NCBI GenBank assembly: GCA_934725745.1
Contig: CAKVCH010000002.1
Location: 1 to 15,630, forward strand
Direction of reading: 5' to 3'
Length of the DNA: 15,630 nucleotides
DNA from: an uncultured Clostridia bacterium
Lineage (GTDB): Bacteria > Bacillota > Clostridia > Christensenellales > UBA1242
The notes beneath the pieces were generated by a model. It saw only the letters and a program-made list of their open reading frames with translations. It was not told where the DNA came from and did no database searches. Positions 1 through 7,190 of the stretch are shown here, piece after piece (position 1 is the stretch's first letter; each line of letters starts with the position of its first letter). The translations under genes were made by a program, and so were the position numbers.

Positions 1-106
1 TATTTATTGTAGCAAAATGCTTTAAGCGCTTTAAAAAATCATTTTCTGCATCTTTATAGTAGTCGTCTTTTAAGTCGCCAACACACACAATGTTTATTTT
101 ATACAT
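1..106 (-). CDS. rlmH: 23S rRNA methyltransferase RlmH, N-terminal part only
   Basis: This is the first 35 codons of a gene that leaves the window at its left edge. It begins MYKINIVCVGDLKDDYY and continues with a KRL segment. This fits the start of RlmH (YbeA/OrfX; S. aureus type MKITILAVGKLKEKYW...EYEKRL). RlmH is the SPOUT-fold enzyme that methylates N3 of pseudouridine 1915 in helix 69 of 23S rRNA, using S-adenosylmethionine on the assembled ribosome. The ATG follows directly after the TAG stop of the upstream protease gene, with no spacer. A GGGGTG element inside the end of that gene, about 8 bases before the ATG, can serve as its ribosome binding site, so translation is probably coupled. 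The SAM-binding C-terminal half lies outside the window, so identification rests on the N-terminus and on the nearby walJ, a common Firmicutes neighbour. Confidence 0.8.
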   Translation of the reverse strand, partial: MYKINIVCVGDLKDDYYKDAENDFLKRLKHFATIN

Positions 107-1222
107 CTAAATTACACCCCAAATAAAGGTTGAGAAAGTTACAATTGTTCCAACTGCGACGCACGCAATAAGAGCAAATCTCTCGTCCCATGTAAGCCGT
201 CTTCCCTTACTTTCAATGTCCGTAAAAATCATACTATTAAGACTCTTTATGTTGTATTGCGACATAATTCTATTAAGGTCGTAAATATTTATCATTGTTT
301 TATCGCCCGAATAAAAGGTCTCTGGATACTCACTATTGATTTTTGCAACATCAATAAGCATTTTTTGGGCTTGTTTAATTCGCGTTTCTTTAAGGAGCAA
401 AAAGTAAAGGAATACAAGCGCAAGCACTATAACTCCAATAGTTAAAATACTCATAAGGAAATACATAACTATACTTCCACTTCCAAAAAGGAAACTATTT
501 ATATAATCCGTTACATTCCCAAAAATCCAATTATTGGCGCTTGCAAAAGCGAAATATGTGCTAAGAAAATTGTTGATAAAATGGATAGTGATTGCGGGGA
601 TAATGCTTTTACTTAAAACTACCGAAAGTGCAATCAAAAAGCCTAAAACGGTTGCGTAGAAAAATTGATTTACGTTAAGGTGCATAAGACCAAAAAGAAG
701 GCTAGATAAAATCATCGCTTGCTTTATTCCCATTCCCTTTAACCCGTTAAGAAGAAGCCCTCTATGCGCCGTTTCTTCGCAGATTGCAGGGATAATAGCA
801 ACGGTAAATACTTGCAAAATAAAACTACCAATTGAGTAGTCCACACCCGAAATAAAAGGAAAACTAGGCGCTTTTTCAAACCCACAGAGGGATATGATTG
901 TACTAAAAAATGACGCTACAAAGATGTTGAAAAAATAGCACAAAATACCTATTAAAACACTTAGAATTATTGGTTTAACACCCACTTTGTTATATCCAAA
1001 ATTTTTGAAAGTCGTCTTCATCTTTTGTTTTTTTATAATTGAAAAAAGCCCGACCGACATCAAAAACATTACCCCGCCTTGCACGACAATTGTACTTAAA
1101 ACATCCTTTAAATTGTCACTTAAAGGTAGGTCGACATACAAGAAAAATATTCGCACTGCAACGAATATTATAAGCATCAAAAAATACACAAAAGTTGTTA
1201 CAAATTGATTAGATTTGTTCAT
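107..1222 (-). CDS. CPBP family intramembrane glutamic endopeptidase (first of a tandem pair)
   Basis: A 371-residue polytopic membrane protein with about eight hydrophobic segments. It carries the three CPBP (CAAX protease/bacteriocin-processing, Abi) motifs: EETAHR at residues 149-154 (the EExxxR motif), FGLMH ending at His181, and HFINN at 214-218. These supply the glutamate, histidine and asparagine residues of this Rce1-like intramembrane protease fold. Family members cleave prenylated or lipidated peptides, process bacteriocins or give self-immunity; the substrate here cannot be read. The ATG shares one base with the TAA stop of the upstream CPBP gene (TAATG), and a good AAAGGTGGG ribosome binding site precedes it, so the pair is translationally coupled. 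Motif 1 reads TAHR, where most members have hydrophobic residues before the arginine. A polar tail after the last catalytic segment (about residues 280-345) is followed by one more hydrophobic helix. Confidence 0.9.
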   Translation of the reverse strand: MNKSNQFVTTFVYFLMLIIFVAVRIFFLYVDLPLSDNLKDVLSTIVVQGGVMFLMSVGLFSIIKKQKMKTTFKNFGYNKVGVKPIILSVLIGILCYFFNIFVASFFSTIISLCGFEKAPSFPFISGVDYSIGSFILQVFTVAIIPAICEETAHRGLLLNGLKGMGIKQAMILSSLLFGLMHLNVNQFFYATVLGFLIALSVVLSKSIIPAITIHFINNFLSTYFAFASANNWIFGNVTDYINSFLFGSGSIVMYFLMSILTIGVIVLALVFLYFLLLKETRIKQAQKMLIDVAKINSEYPETFYSGDKTMINIYDLNRIMSQYNIKSLNSMIFTDIESKGRRLTWDERFALIACVAVGTIVTFSTFIWGVI

Positions 1223-2235
1223 TATAACCCACCTTTAAAGGAATTTACAGCCCACACGATAACGCAAAAAATAATCATCCCGACATATAACGCCGTTGGC
1301 AAAACATCACTATATTTTCCTTCTTGCACTTCGTAATTTTGCTTTTTTTCTTTATTTTGACCGTCTTTTTCTACATTTTCTTCTACCAAGCCCACATTAG
1401 ATTCTTTTTTCTTAGTCAATTTATTTAGCAAATAAAATCCAAGCACGCTTAATCCTGCCCCGAGAATGAAAATTACAAATGTAAGCACAATTTCAGTCGC
1501 ACCAAAATTAGTAAAAATGCCAAAATTTTGATTTCCCGTGACATAGACAAAAAACACTACAAAAAAGTTGTTACAAAAATGGAAAAACATAGAATATATA
1601 AGTTTTCCACTAAAATAGAAAATAAGTGCTAAAACTGCCCCTAATAAAAACTGGTGAATTGTTTGAAAAATTGAAAAATGGATGAGAGTAAAAGCAAGAC
1701 TACTAACTAAAACAGCCCATACAACCCCAATTTTATTTTTTAAACTTGAAAAAATGACGCCACGAAAAATAAGTTCTTCCGCAATTGCAGGAATGACGGC
1801 AAAACAAAGTACTGACAACAAAAATTCGCCGAAATTTCCAAGTGGAATAATCCCCGTACTTGGAGTTGCAAAAGTTGCAAAAAGTCTATTAAAAAAAGTT
1901 GTAAAATTTAGTGACGCAAAAAAAATCACAACAGCCAACACAAAAACAGTTAAAAAACGCAAATCAAATGTTTTTTTATCTATATTGTTTATAGAATATT
2001 TTTCAATTTTGTTAGTTCTTGTATAAATGATATAAACCAAAAAAAATGCGAGTTCACTAAGAATTGCATTTAGATATACAGCCCATTTTTGATTTAAAAG
2101 TGCCGTTGGCTCTTGTCCTGTTGTCCCCCCGATTAGCCCCACCAACATAGATAAAAGTAGGCTTGCCACAAACATAGAAGCCACTGTAAAAAGATAAACT
2201 AAACCGCCGTCTTTAAAGGAATATTCTTTTTTCAT
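1222..2235 (-). CDS. CPBP family intramembrane glutamic endopeptidase (second of a tandem pair, operon-first gene)
   Basis: A 337-residue polytopic membrane protein with the canonical CPBP motifs: EELIFR at residues 153-158, FTLIH ending at His186, and HFCNN at 219-223. It is the transcriptional head of a three-gene unit (this gene, a second CPBP protease, rlmH). A charged, Lys/Glu-rich stretch near residues 275-310 separates the catalytic core from a final membrane helix. No ribosome binding site precedes the ATG. Instead a strong promoter (TTGCAA, 17 bases, TATAAT) ends only 6 bases before it, implying a leaderless mRNA. I kept this ATG because the next in-frame Met (residue 21) would cut into the first membrane helix. 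The two neighbouring CPBP proteins share motifs but differ clearly in sequence, so any duplication is old. The substrate is unknown. Confidence 0.9.
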   Translation of the reverse strand: MKKEYSFKDGGLVYLFTVASMFVASLLLSMLVGLIGGTTGQEPTALLNQKWAVYLNAILSELAFFLVYIIYTRTNKIEKYSINNIDKKTFDLRFLTVFVLAVVIFFASLNFTTFFNRLFATFATPSTGIIPLGNFGEFLLSVLCFAVIPAIAEELIFRGVIFSSLKNKIGVVWAVLVSSLAFTLIHFSIFQTIHQFLLGAVLALIFYFSGKLIYSMFFHFCNNFFVVFFVYVTGNQNFGIFTNFGATEIVLTFVIFILGAGLSVLGFYLLNKLTKKKESNVGLVEENVEKDGQNKEKKQNYEVQEGKYSDVLPTALYVGMIIFCVIVWAVNSFKGGL

Positions 2236-2241
2236 AATGAT

Positions 2242-2270
2242 ATTATAACAATTTTTTTTATTTCTTGCAA
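2242..2270 (-). promoter_or_regulatory. sigma-A-type promoter positioned for a leaderless transcript
   Basis: On the minus strand the -35 box TTGCAA (2270-2265) and a perfect -10 box TATAAT (2247-2242) are separated by exactly 17 bases. The usual start point, 7 bases after the -10, is position 2235, the A of the CPBP protease ATG. There is no GG-rich ribosome binding site in the interval. Confidence 0.8.
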
Positions 2271-2291
2271 TTATTTATAACAACATAGCCC

Positions 2292-2344
2292 CGTCTTTTT
2301 ATTTTTTCTTCTTTTATTTTCATAAATACCTTTTTAAAAAGACG
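2292..2344. repeat. 10-bp perfect inverted repeat between walJ and the CPBP genes
   Basis: CGTCTTTTTA (2292-2301) is repeated in inverse at 2335-2344, with an AT-rich 33-base interior. On both strands the 3' arm ends in GACG with no T-run after it, so it does not look like an intrinsic terminator. Its role is unknown. Confidence 0.5.
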
Positions 2345-2379
2345 CGCAAATTTTGTTTTTTATGCGAGTATATAAAACT

Positions 2380-3171
2380 TTACAAATTAAAGATAGTGCC
2401 AACTTTTGATTGGAACGCGACATCCACACAGACATGCTTTCCCTCAATTATGTTATGTTCGCCAAGAATCCTTTTAATTGTTGTATATGCCAAAACTGGT
2501 GTGTTATTTTCTTCGCTAAGGTGAGATAAAATCACTTGTTTTACGCCAGTTGGGACAAGTTTACATAGCGCATAAGCACAAGTTGTATTTGATAAATGCC
2601 CGTGACTGCCCAAAATTCTTTTTTTTGTAATTGGCGGATATTTGGGGTTTTGCATTAAAAGATGCTCGTCGTGATTGCTTTCAAGGTATAAAATGGTACT
2701 TCCCGCAAGAAAATCTATTATTTCTTGCTTAATTTCGCCAAGGTCGGTTGCAATACTACATTTTATCCCGCCAAAATAAAGGCTATATCCAACACAAAAA
2801 TTGCTATCGTGTGACAATATCGCGCACGAAACGGTTACATCTTTTATGAAAAAATCACTTGTTCTATACCACTCAATTTGCGATTGTGGAAGGGCCATAA
2901 TCCCCGACAAGTAAAGTGCTTGCACGAAAGACGGAATATAAACTTTTGTGTGCGGATTTTTTTTTAAAAATGTTGCAATTCCGCCCAAATGGTCTGTGTG
3001 TTCGTGGGTTAAAAGAATGGCGTCTATTTCTTCTGGCATAACGCCGATTTGTGATAACCTATCTTTTATATTTGCATATGTTAAACCTTCGTCAACCAAA
3101 ATTTTTGCTTCGTTTGACTCAAAATATGTCGAATTTCCCTTGCTTCCGCTTGCTAAATTTACAGTTCTCAT
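2380..3171 (-). CDS. walJ: MBL-fold metallohydrolase, WalJ/YycJ/VicX type
   Basis: A 263-residue soluble metallo-beta-lactamase-fold protein. The N-terminus has the ASGSKGNS segment typical of the YycJ/WalJ/VicX group, followed by LTHEHTDHLGG with the metal ligands His56, His58, Asp60 and His61. Further likely ligands lie in ILSH, the ATDLGE segment, SHGHLSN and VILSH, and no key residue is missing. WalJ proteins accompany the WalRK cell-wall two-component system in many Firmicutes and have been proposed to be nucleases or to help coordinate DNA replication with cell division; the substrate is not established. The walRK genes are not in this window. The length is normal. The ATG is preceded by AAGGGA at good spacing and by an extended -10 promoter. 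It ends about 145 bases before the CPBP pair, which has its own promoter. Confidence 0.85.
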   Translation of the reverse strand: MRTVNLASGSKGNSTYFESNEAKILVDEGLTYANIKDRLSQIGVMPEEIDAILLTHEHTDHLGGIATFLKKNPHTKVYIPSFVQALYLSGIMALPQSQIEWYRTSDFFIKDVTVSCAILSHDSNFCVGYSLYFGGIKCSIATDLGEIKQEIIDFLAGSTILYLESNHDEHLLMQNPKYPPITKKRILGSHGHLSNTTCAYALCKLVPTGVKQVILSHLSEENNTPVLAYTTIKRILGEHNIIEGKHVCVDVAFQSKVGTIFNL

Positions 3172-3195
3172 TTGTTTTCCCTTATTTCGAGTGTA

Positions 3196-3204
3196 ATTAT
3201 ATCA
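3196..3204 (-). promoter_or_regulatory. extended -10 promoter of walJ
   Basis: On the minus strand the sequence reads TGaTATAAT, a perfect extended -10 element. No convincing -35 box is visible, as is usual for extended -10 promoters. The predicted start near 3189 gives a leader of about 18 bases containing the AAGGGA ribosome binding site of walJ. Confidence 0.65.
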
Positions 3205-3431
3205 TATTTTACAACCAAAATAAAAGCATTATTTACGATTGATAAAAGTTATTTTTTGGGATTTTATATTTATATTTGCCCTATCATCATATCCAGTCCT
3301 GCACTTTTAAGCAAAACAATAAAAGGCTAACGCTTTATTCTTTATATCATTTTTTTTAGTTCTACACATAACGATAAAAACCTAGGTTATATCAAGAAAA
3401 TGGGCTCTATTTACACTAAAACAATCATTTT
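3205..3431. other. AT-rich gap between the aminopeptidase and walJ
   Basis: This spacer follows the stop of the aminopeptidase gene (minus strand) and precedes the walJ promoter. I see only a weak hairpin (AATAAAAG with CTTTATT, about 3319-3340) and the 10-bp palindrome AACCTAGGTT (about 3389-3398). No gene, convincing terminator or RNA structure is visible. Confidence 0.4.
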
Positions 3432-4952
3432 TTATTTGCTTGCGCTACTATAACCTTGAAGAACGACCTTTCCGTTAAGCCACGAGTCAAAAAATCCCTT
3501 TAAGTTCTTCTTTGAAACGCTTTCAAAACAAGAAATCATATCGTCTTTTGTCGCAATTTTGTATTCATATTGTTTAAAATAGAGTTTTAAACCCTTTAAA
3601 AAAGCCTTTTCGCCAATTAAATCTTCAAGCGAGTCAAAAAATAGGACGCCTTTTACATATGTCATATATGTATATTGCATATCACCTGCGAAATCATTGA
3701 CATTTCTACTCATAGAACTATCAATTTTGCCATAAACACTCTCATATACTTCGCAAAACAAAAGATAACTTGATAGTGACGCGGAGAGCGAATCGGCTTC
3801 AACGACATTATAGCCCGAGTTGTATCTATAAAACATAAGTGTCGAAAACTCGGTCAGCCCTTCGTCTTGCCAAGCGTCGTTGCACGCGTCACTTCCAACC
3901 AAATTATACCACCATTGGTGCGCCGTCTCGTGGACAATAACATTTTGATAGTCGTCATAATTTTGCACACTATCTGATATGTAAACCAAATTTGGATATT
4001 CCATTCCGCCGTGGACGAAATCCGCCTTTACAACGCTATAAGTATCATATGGATAGTCGCCAAAAAGGTCGGAAAAAGTTTTAATCGCACGAATTGCGGT
4101 GTCTAGACTCTTTTCTGGCGTTTGCTCGTCATAATAGTAATAATAGACATCAACATTATTTGCTTTGCCAGATAAAACAATAAAGTCACGGCTCAAAACG
4201 AACCCAAAATCACGCACAACTTTTGCTGAAATTTTGGTTGTTTTTTTGTGGTCATTTAAGGTGGTTGAAAGTTGTCTACCAGAACTTGCTAAAACAAAAT
4301 CACTATTGTAAGTTAAAGTCACATCATAATTTGACATTTCAGAATAAAATGGGTCACCATTTGCGCCGTAATTATCTTCCCTAAAATTGCCATTTTCATA
4401 AACCGCAAGAATAGGATAAAAATTACCAAAATTATATGTGTTGTCTCCATAACCAAATCTATGTTCACAGTTTGGGAGCAAAACGGAATAGTTTAATAAA
4501 ATTTCCACGCTATCGTCTGGATAAAGGTCTTTCCCTAAACTTACAATCAACATATTTTGGTCACTTCCGCCCACATTTACATCTTTCTCTGTGCCGTCGA
4601 CAGCGACCTTTGCAACATCAATTTTGCCTTCACTAAATCCGTTTTTATATGCTTTTTGATAGGTCGAAGTGGATACTGGACGATATTTTGCACCTTGTCT
4701 AAACGCATTTGGATATAGATGAAATTCCAAAGTTGACAAAGGAACATCATAAGAATTTTTAAAATTGACAGTTTGTTCTGCCTTTAAAATGTTACTTTTT
4801 TCGTCAAATTCAAGCGTTAAATTGTAATTTGAAAGTTCTCTACTCTTAGTGGATAGGTTGTCCTTGCAACCAAACAAAAAAAGAGTTGGAACAACAACTA
4901 AAACGCCCAAGAAAATAAGTGCTAGTTTGCTAAAAATTTTTGTTTTTTTCAC
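3432..4952 (-). CDS. M1-family (gluzincin) zinc aminopeptidase, predicted lipoprotein
   Basis: A 506-residue secreted metallopeptidase. The N-terminus is KK-TK followed by a long hydrophobic stretch and the lipobox LFGC with Cys29, so the mature enzyme should be lipid-anchored on the outer face of the membrane. The active site is HETAH (His341, Glu342, His345), followed 19 residues later by the third zinc ligand Glu364 in WQDEGLTE: the HExxHx18E signature of family M1. The segment GGMEYPN at about 315-321 stands where M1 enzymes have the substrate-binding GxMEN motif. It is shorter than full-size M1 enzymes, with a short C-terminal helical part. The likely role is trimming extracellular peptides. 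I chose the GTG at 4952, preceded by AAAAGGGG with 8-base spacing. An upstream ATG at 5048 opens the same frame but would destroy the signal peptide and read through a hairpin. Confidence 0.88.
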   Translation of the reverse strand: MKKTKIFSKLALIFLGVLVVVPTLFLFGCKDNLSTKSRELSNYNLTLEFDEKSNILKAEQTVNFKNSYDVPLSTLEFHLYPNAFRQGAKYRPVSTSTYQKAYKNGFSEGKIDVAKVAVDGTEKDVNVGGSDQNMLIVSLGKDLYPDDSVEILLNYSVLLPNCEHRFGYGDNTYNFGNFYPILAVYENGNFREDNYGANGDPFYSEMSNYDVTLTYNSDFVLASSGRQLSTTLNDHKKTTKISAKVVRDFGFVLSRDFIVLSGKANNVDVYYYYYDEQTPEKSLDTAIRAIKTFSDLFGDYPYDTYSVVKADFVHGGMEYPNLVYISDSVQNYDDYQNVIVHETAHQWWYNLVGSDACNDAWQDEGLTEFSTLMFYRYNSGYNVVEADSLSASLSSYLLFCEVYESVYGKIDSSMSRNVNDFAGDMQYTYMTYVKGVLFFDSLEDLIGEKAFLKGLKLYFKQYEYKIATKDDMISCFESVSKKNLKGFFDSWLNGKVVLQGYSSASK

Positions 4953-4960
4953 AATAAAAA

Positions 4961-4968
4961 CCCCTTTT
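4961..4968 (-). promoter_or_regulatory. ribosome binding site that fixes the GTG start of the aminopeptidase
   Basis: AAAAGGGG on the minus strand lies 8 bases before the GTG at 4952. It directs initiation at the natural start of the lipoprotein signal peptide rather than at the ATG 96 bases upstream. Confidence 0.8.
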
Positions 4969-4974
4969 CTAATC

Positions 4975-5007
4975 AATATGAAAAAGAAGGTCTTAATATG
5001 AAAAAAA
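4975..5007 (-). repeat. two direct repeats of TTTTTCATATT in the aminopeptidase leader
   Basis: On the minus strand TTTTTCATATT occurs twice with a 20-base period, just downstream of the large hairpin and upstream of the ribosome binding site. The upstream copy runs into AAGACC, which can pair with a GGTCTT further upstream. The function is unknown; repeated protein binding sites are possible. Confidence 0.45.
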
Positions 5008-5008
5008 T

Positions 5009-5058
5009 CCACCAGTGAATGAAGTAAACCCCATAGGGGGCACTTCACTATCTGTGGG
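5009..5058 (-). terminator. GC-rich hairpin followed by a T-run inside the aminopeptidase leader (attenuator-like)
   Basis: Read on the minus strand, CCAC, TGAAGT and CCCC pair with GGGG, ACTTCA and GTGG around an ATA-type loop, with two internal bulges. GGA and seven Ts follow directly, giving the classical intrinsic-terminator form. It lies upstream of the aminopeptidase start, so it would stop transcription before the gene unless transcription begins after it or the structure is alternative. The bulged palindrome also resembles the ends of IS200/IS605-type elements or palindromic mobile repeats. Confidence 0.6.
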
Positions 5059-5070
5059 TTTTATACTACA

Positions 5071-5130
5071 AAAAAAGACCATTTTTATAAAATGATTATC
5101 GTAAAAATCACTCTATAAAAGGTCTTTTTT
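5071..5130 (-). terminator. long hairpin terminator after the gltX operon
   Basis: A perfect 10-bp outer stem (AAAAAAGACC at 5071-5080, GGTCTTTTTT at 5121-5130) continues inward through TTTTATA/TATAAAA and TGATT/AATCA pairings around an 8-base loop. On both strands the 3' arm ends in six or more Ts, so it can act in either direction. It begins a few bases after the stop codon of the small membrane protein (minus strand), so it most simply terminates the gltX operon. Confidence 0.8.
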
Positions 5131-5134
5131 AATT

Positions 5135-5425
5135 CTACCTAAAAATAATTATTGAATAGCACGCAAGTGCGCAAACTGCAAAGGCACAGAACAAAAGGAA
5201 AATAATAATATTTCTTTTAACTGCAAAAGAAAGCCCGCACACGGTTATTGTCAAAATAACAGCATATTCTTTTATATTAGTCAATGTATTTGCAAAGTCT
5301 TCTGGCAAAAATTTGACTGGAACAACATCGTTTAGATAAAGCAGTCCCAACATTACAATGGTCAAAAACGCCATTATTTGCCCCAAAATTGCAAAAAATT
5401 TGGAAAAATTTTTCAAAATCAACAT
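5135..5425 (-). CDS. small three-helix membrane protein of unknown function
   Basis: A 96-residue, strongly hydrophobic protein with predicted membrane helices near residues 11-31, 52-68 and 72-94, separated by a short loop with Pro, Asp and Glu. It has no recognised motif and I do not know its family. The ATG is preceded by AAAAGGA at about 7 bases, and the gene starts 34 bases after the gltX stop on the same strand, so it is very likely co-transcribed with gltX. It is followed at once by a strong terminator, marking it as the last gene of the operon. The good ribosome binding site and operon position argue for a real gene. Confidence 0.7.
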   Translation of the reverse strand: MLILKNFSKFFAILGQIMAFLTIVMLGLLYLNDVVPVKFLPEDFANTLTNIKEYAVILTITVCGLSFAVKRNIIIFLLFCAFAVCALACYSIIIFR

Positions 5426-5459
5426 ATTTTTGTCCTTTTAATATGTTTTAAAGTTTTCT

Positions 5460-7133
5460 TTACTTGCTTAAAAGAGAAATCACTCTTTTTATTCTTTTTT
5501 CTACTTCATCTTGACCTAGTAAAGACATAATGTAATACAAATCTGGCGTATTTTTTCTTGTCGTCTCAGCAACACGAATAATTCCGCTCACATCGGCAAC
5601 TGAACCTTTAAAGTTTTCTGGATTTTTCTTATACTCTTTCATATTGTCAGCAAATCCTAATTGTCCGCAAACATATTTCATCTTATCGAACCAAGTTTCT
5701 TTGTCGTCACTCGCCTTATATAATTTTAAATATTCACTTAAAACATCTACAATAAGTTTTTTATCAAATTTTTCGTCAAATTGGTAGTCAGAAAGATTTT
5801 TATTATCCAGCCCGTCAAACATATAATCATAAAGCGACCTAATTTCGCTATACTTTGCGATGTCTTTTCTTGGGTTTTTGCCCGTTCTATCGATACTAAA
5901 TAAAGACAAGCAATAATCTTTTTTATCTCTTAAAATTTTCTCAAAATCTTTGTCATACCTTTCCGCCCAATTTAAGACGCCATCATAAATGTCAACATTT
6001 GAAAAGTGAGAGATAACTTGTTTTGAGCAATCATCCAACTTTTGGAAGTCAAACATAGGATTGTTTGAGCCAATTTTTGAAACTTTAAAAGGAAATTCAA
6101 AGTACGAAGCGTCTGGATTATTTCTTCTCCAATCTTCAAAATCGCTGTTGATAAGCCCCAAAAGATATTCCATAACGGAACTTATAGGGTAACCCTTTTC
6201 AATAAAGTAACTTGCGTTGGATTCTGGGTCCTTTCTTTTACTAAGTTTTCTTTTGTTTCCGTCCGCGTCCAATTTACAAACGACTGGTGTATGTGCGTAT
6301 TTTGGTGGCGTAAGATTTAGTGCGTCAAAAATTTCAAGGTGAGCTGAAAGCGAAGGATACCACTCTTCCCCACGAACGACCAAAGTCGTCCCCATAAGTG
6401 TATCATCAACGACATGCGCAAGCGAATAAGGTGGAGTGAAATTTGATTTTAAAAGGACAACATCTTTCGTATTTTCTCTAATTTCTCTATCGCCTTTAAT
6501 TTCATCGTGGAACTTAAAAGTCTTTTCTTTATCCCCTTGAGACCTAAGCCTAATTGCAAAAGGAAGTCCCATTTTAACTTTTTCTTCAATTTCTTCATAT
6601 GTCAAGTCGCGACAAGCATCTTTTTCTTCTATGTCGTTTGTTTTTTCTATTTCTTCTTGTCTACGCTTTAAAATCTCTTCTTTTGAGCCCGCCACCTGAC
6701 AAAAACATGGATACGCGCGCCCGATTGAAACAAGATGTTTAGCAAAAGCCATATAAATCTTTTGGCGTTTACTTTGAATGTAGTCGCCATATTCGCCCGT
6801 TTGCGTTCTACTTTCGCCCGCGTAACCTTCGTCAGGTCTAAGCCCAAAGGCACAAAGCATATTATATGCAATATCGCCCGCATTTTCCACTTCACGCTTA
6901 AAATCGGTATCTTCGAGTCGCATATAAAAAACACCATTTGAGTGGTAGGCAATGAGTTTGTCAATAAACGCCCCATAAACTGAACCTATATGCAAATATC
7001 CCGTTGGGCTTGGCGCGATACGCACGACTTCCGCCCCCGCTGGAAGCGTTCTTTTTGGATAACTCGACATAATTTCGTCAACGGTTAAATCGACATCTTT
7101 AAATAGTAAATTTGCTAACTTTATATAATCCAT
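5460..7133 (-). CDS. gltX: glutamyl-tRNA synthetase
   Basis: A 557-residue class I aminoacyl-tRNA synthetase that charges tRNA-Glu (possibly also tRNA-Gln if the organism uses the amidotransferase route). The Rossmann-fold signatures are RIAPSPTGYLHIG, with the HIGH-type motif at residues 48-51, and KLSKR at 296-300 in place of KMSKS. The segment LVVRGEEWYPSL (about 251-262) is the typical GluRS substrate loop. Cys143 and Cys145 (CFC) with Cys174 (ACRD) match the positions of the zinc ligands of E. coli GluRS. About 35 extra residues precede the catalytic core, and the protein is longer than most bacterial GluRS (roughly 470-500). The C-terminal anticodon-binding part is more divergent. The ATG has AAAGGGA six bases upstream. 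It lies 57 bases after the lipoprotein gene and 34 bases before a small membrane protein gene. Confidence 0.95.
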   Translation of the reverse strand: MDYIKLANLLFKDVDLTVDEIMSSYPKRTLPAGAEVVRIAPSPTGYLHIGSVYGAFIDKLIAYHSNGVFYMRLEDTDFKREVENAGDIAYNMLCAFGLRPDEGYAGESRTQTGEYGDYIQSKRQKIYMAFAKHLVSIGRAYPCFCQVAGSKEEILKRRQEEIEKTNDIEEKDACRDLTYEEIEEKVKMGLPFAIRLRSQGDKEKTFKFHDEIKGDREIRENTKDVVLLKSNFTPPYSLAHVVDDTLMGTTLVVRGEEWYPSLSAHLEIFDALNLTPPKYAHTPVVCKLDADGNKRKLSKRKDPESNASYFIEKGYPISSVMEYLLGLINSDFEDWRRNNPDASYFEFPFKVSKIGSNNPMFDFQKLDDCSKQVISHFSNVDIYDGVLNWAERYDKDFEKILRDKKDYCLSLFSIDRTGKNPRKDIAKYSEIRSLYDYMFDGLDNKNLSDYQFDEKFDKKLIVDVLSEYLKLYKASDDKETWFDKMKYVCGQLGFADNMKEYKKNPENFKGSVADVSGIIRVAETTRKNTPDLYYIMSLLGQDEVEKRIKRVISLLSK

Positions 7134-7155
7134 TTTTAGTCCCTTTTGTATTTCA

Positions 7156-7173
7156 AACCCTATTAAAAGGGTT
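7156..7173. repeat. small hairpin upstream of gltX
   Basis: AACCCT and AGGGTT form a 6-bp stem with a 6-base loop in the spacer between the lipoprotein stop and the gltX ribosome binding site. There is no T-run after it on the minus strand, so it should not terminate. It may mark an mRNA processing point or have no role. Confidence 0.45.
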
Positions 7174-7190
7174 ATTATTATGTTTTTTAA

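Noticed and set aside
2292..2344. Inverted repeat read as the walJ terminator
   Set aside because: The 3' arm ends in GACG with no T-run on either strand, so it does not meet the form of an intrinsic terminator.
4953..5048. In-frame N-terminal extension of the aminopeptidase from the ATG at 5048
   Set aside because: It reads through a terminator-like hairpin, lacks a ribosome binding site and would bury the lipoprotein signal peptide. The GTG at 4952 has a strong, well-spaced ribosome binding site.
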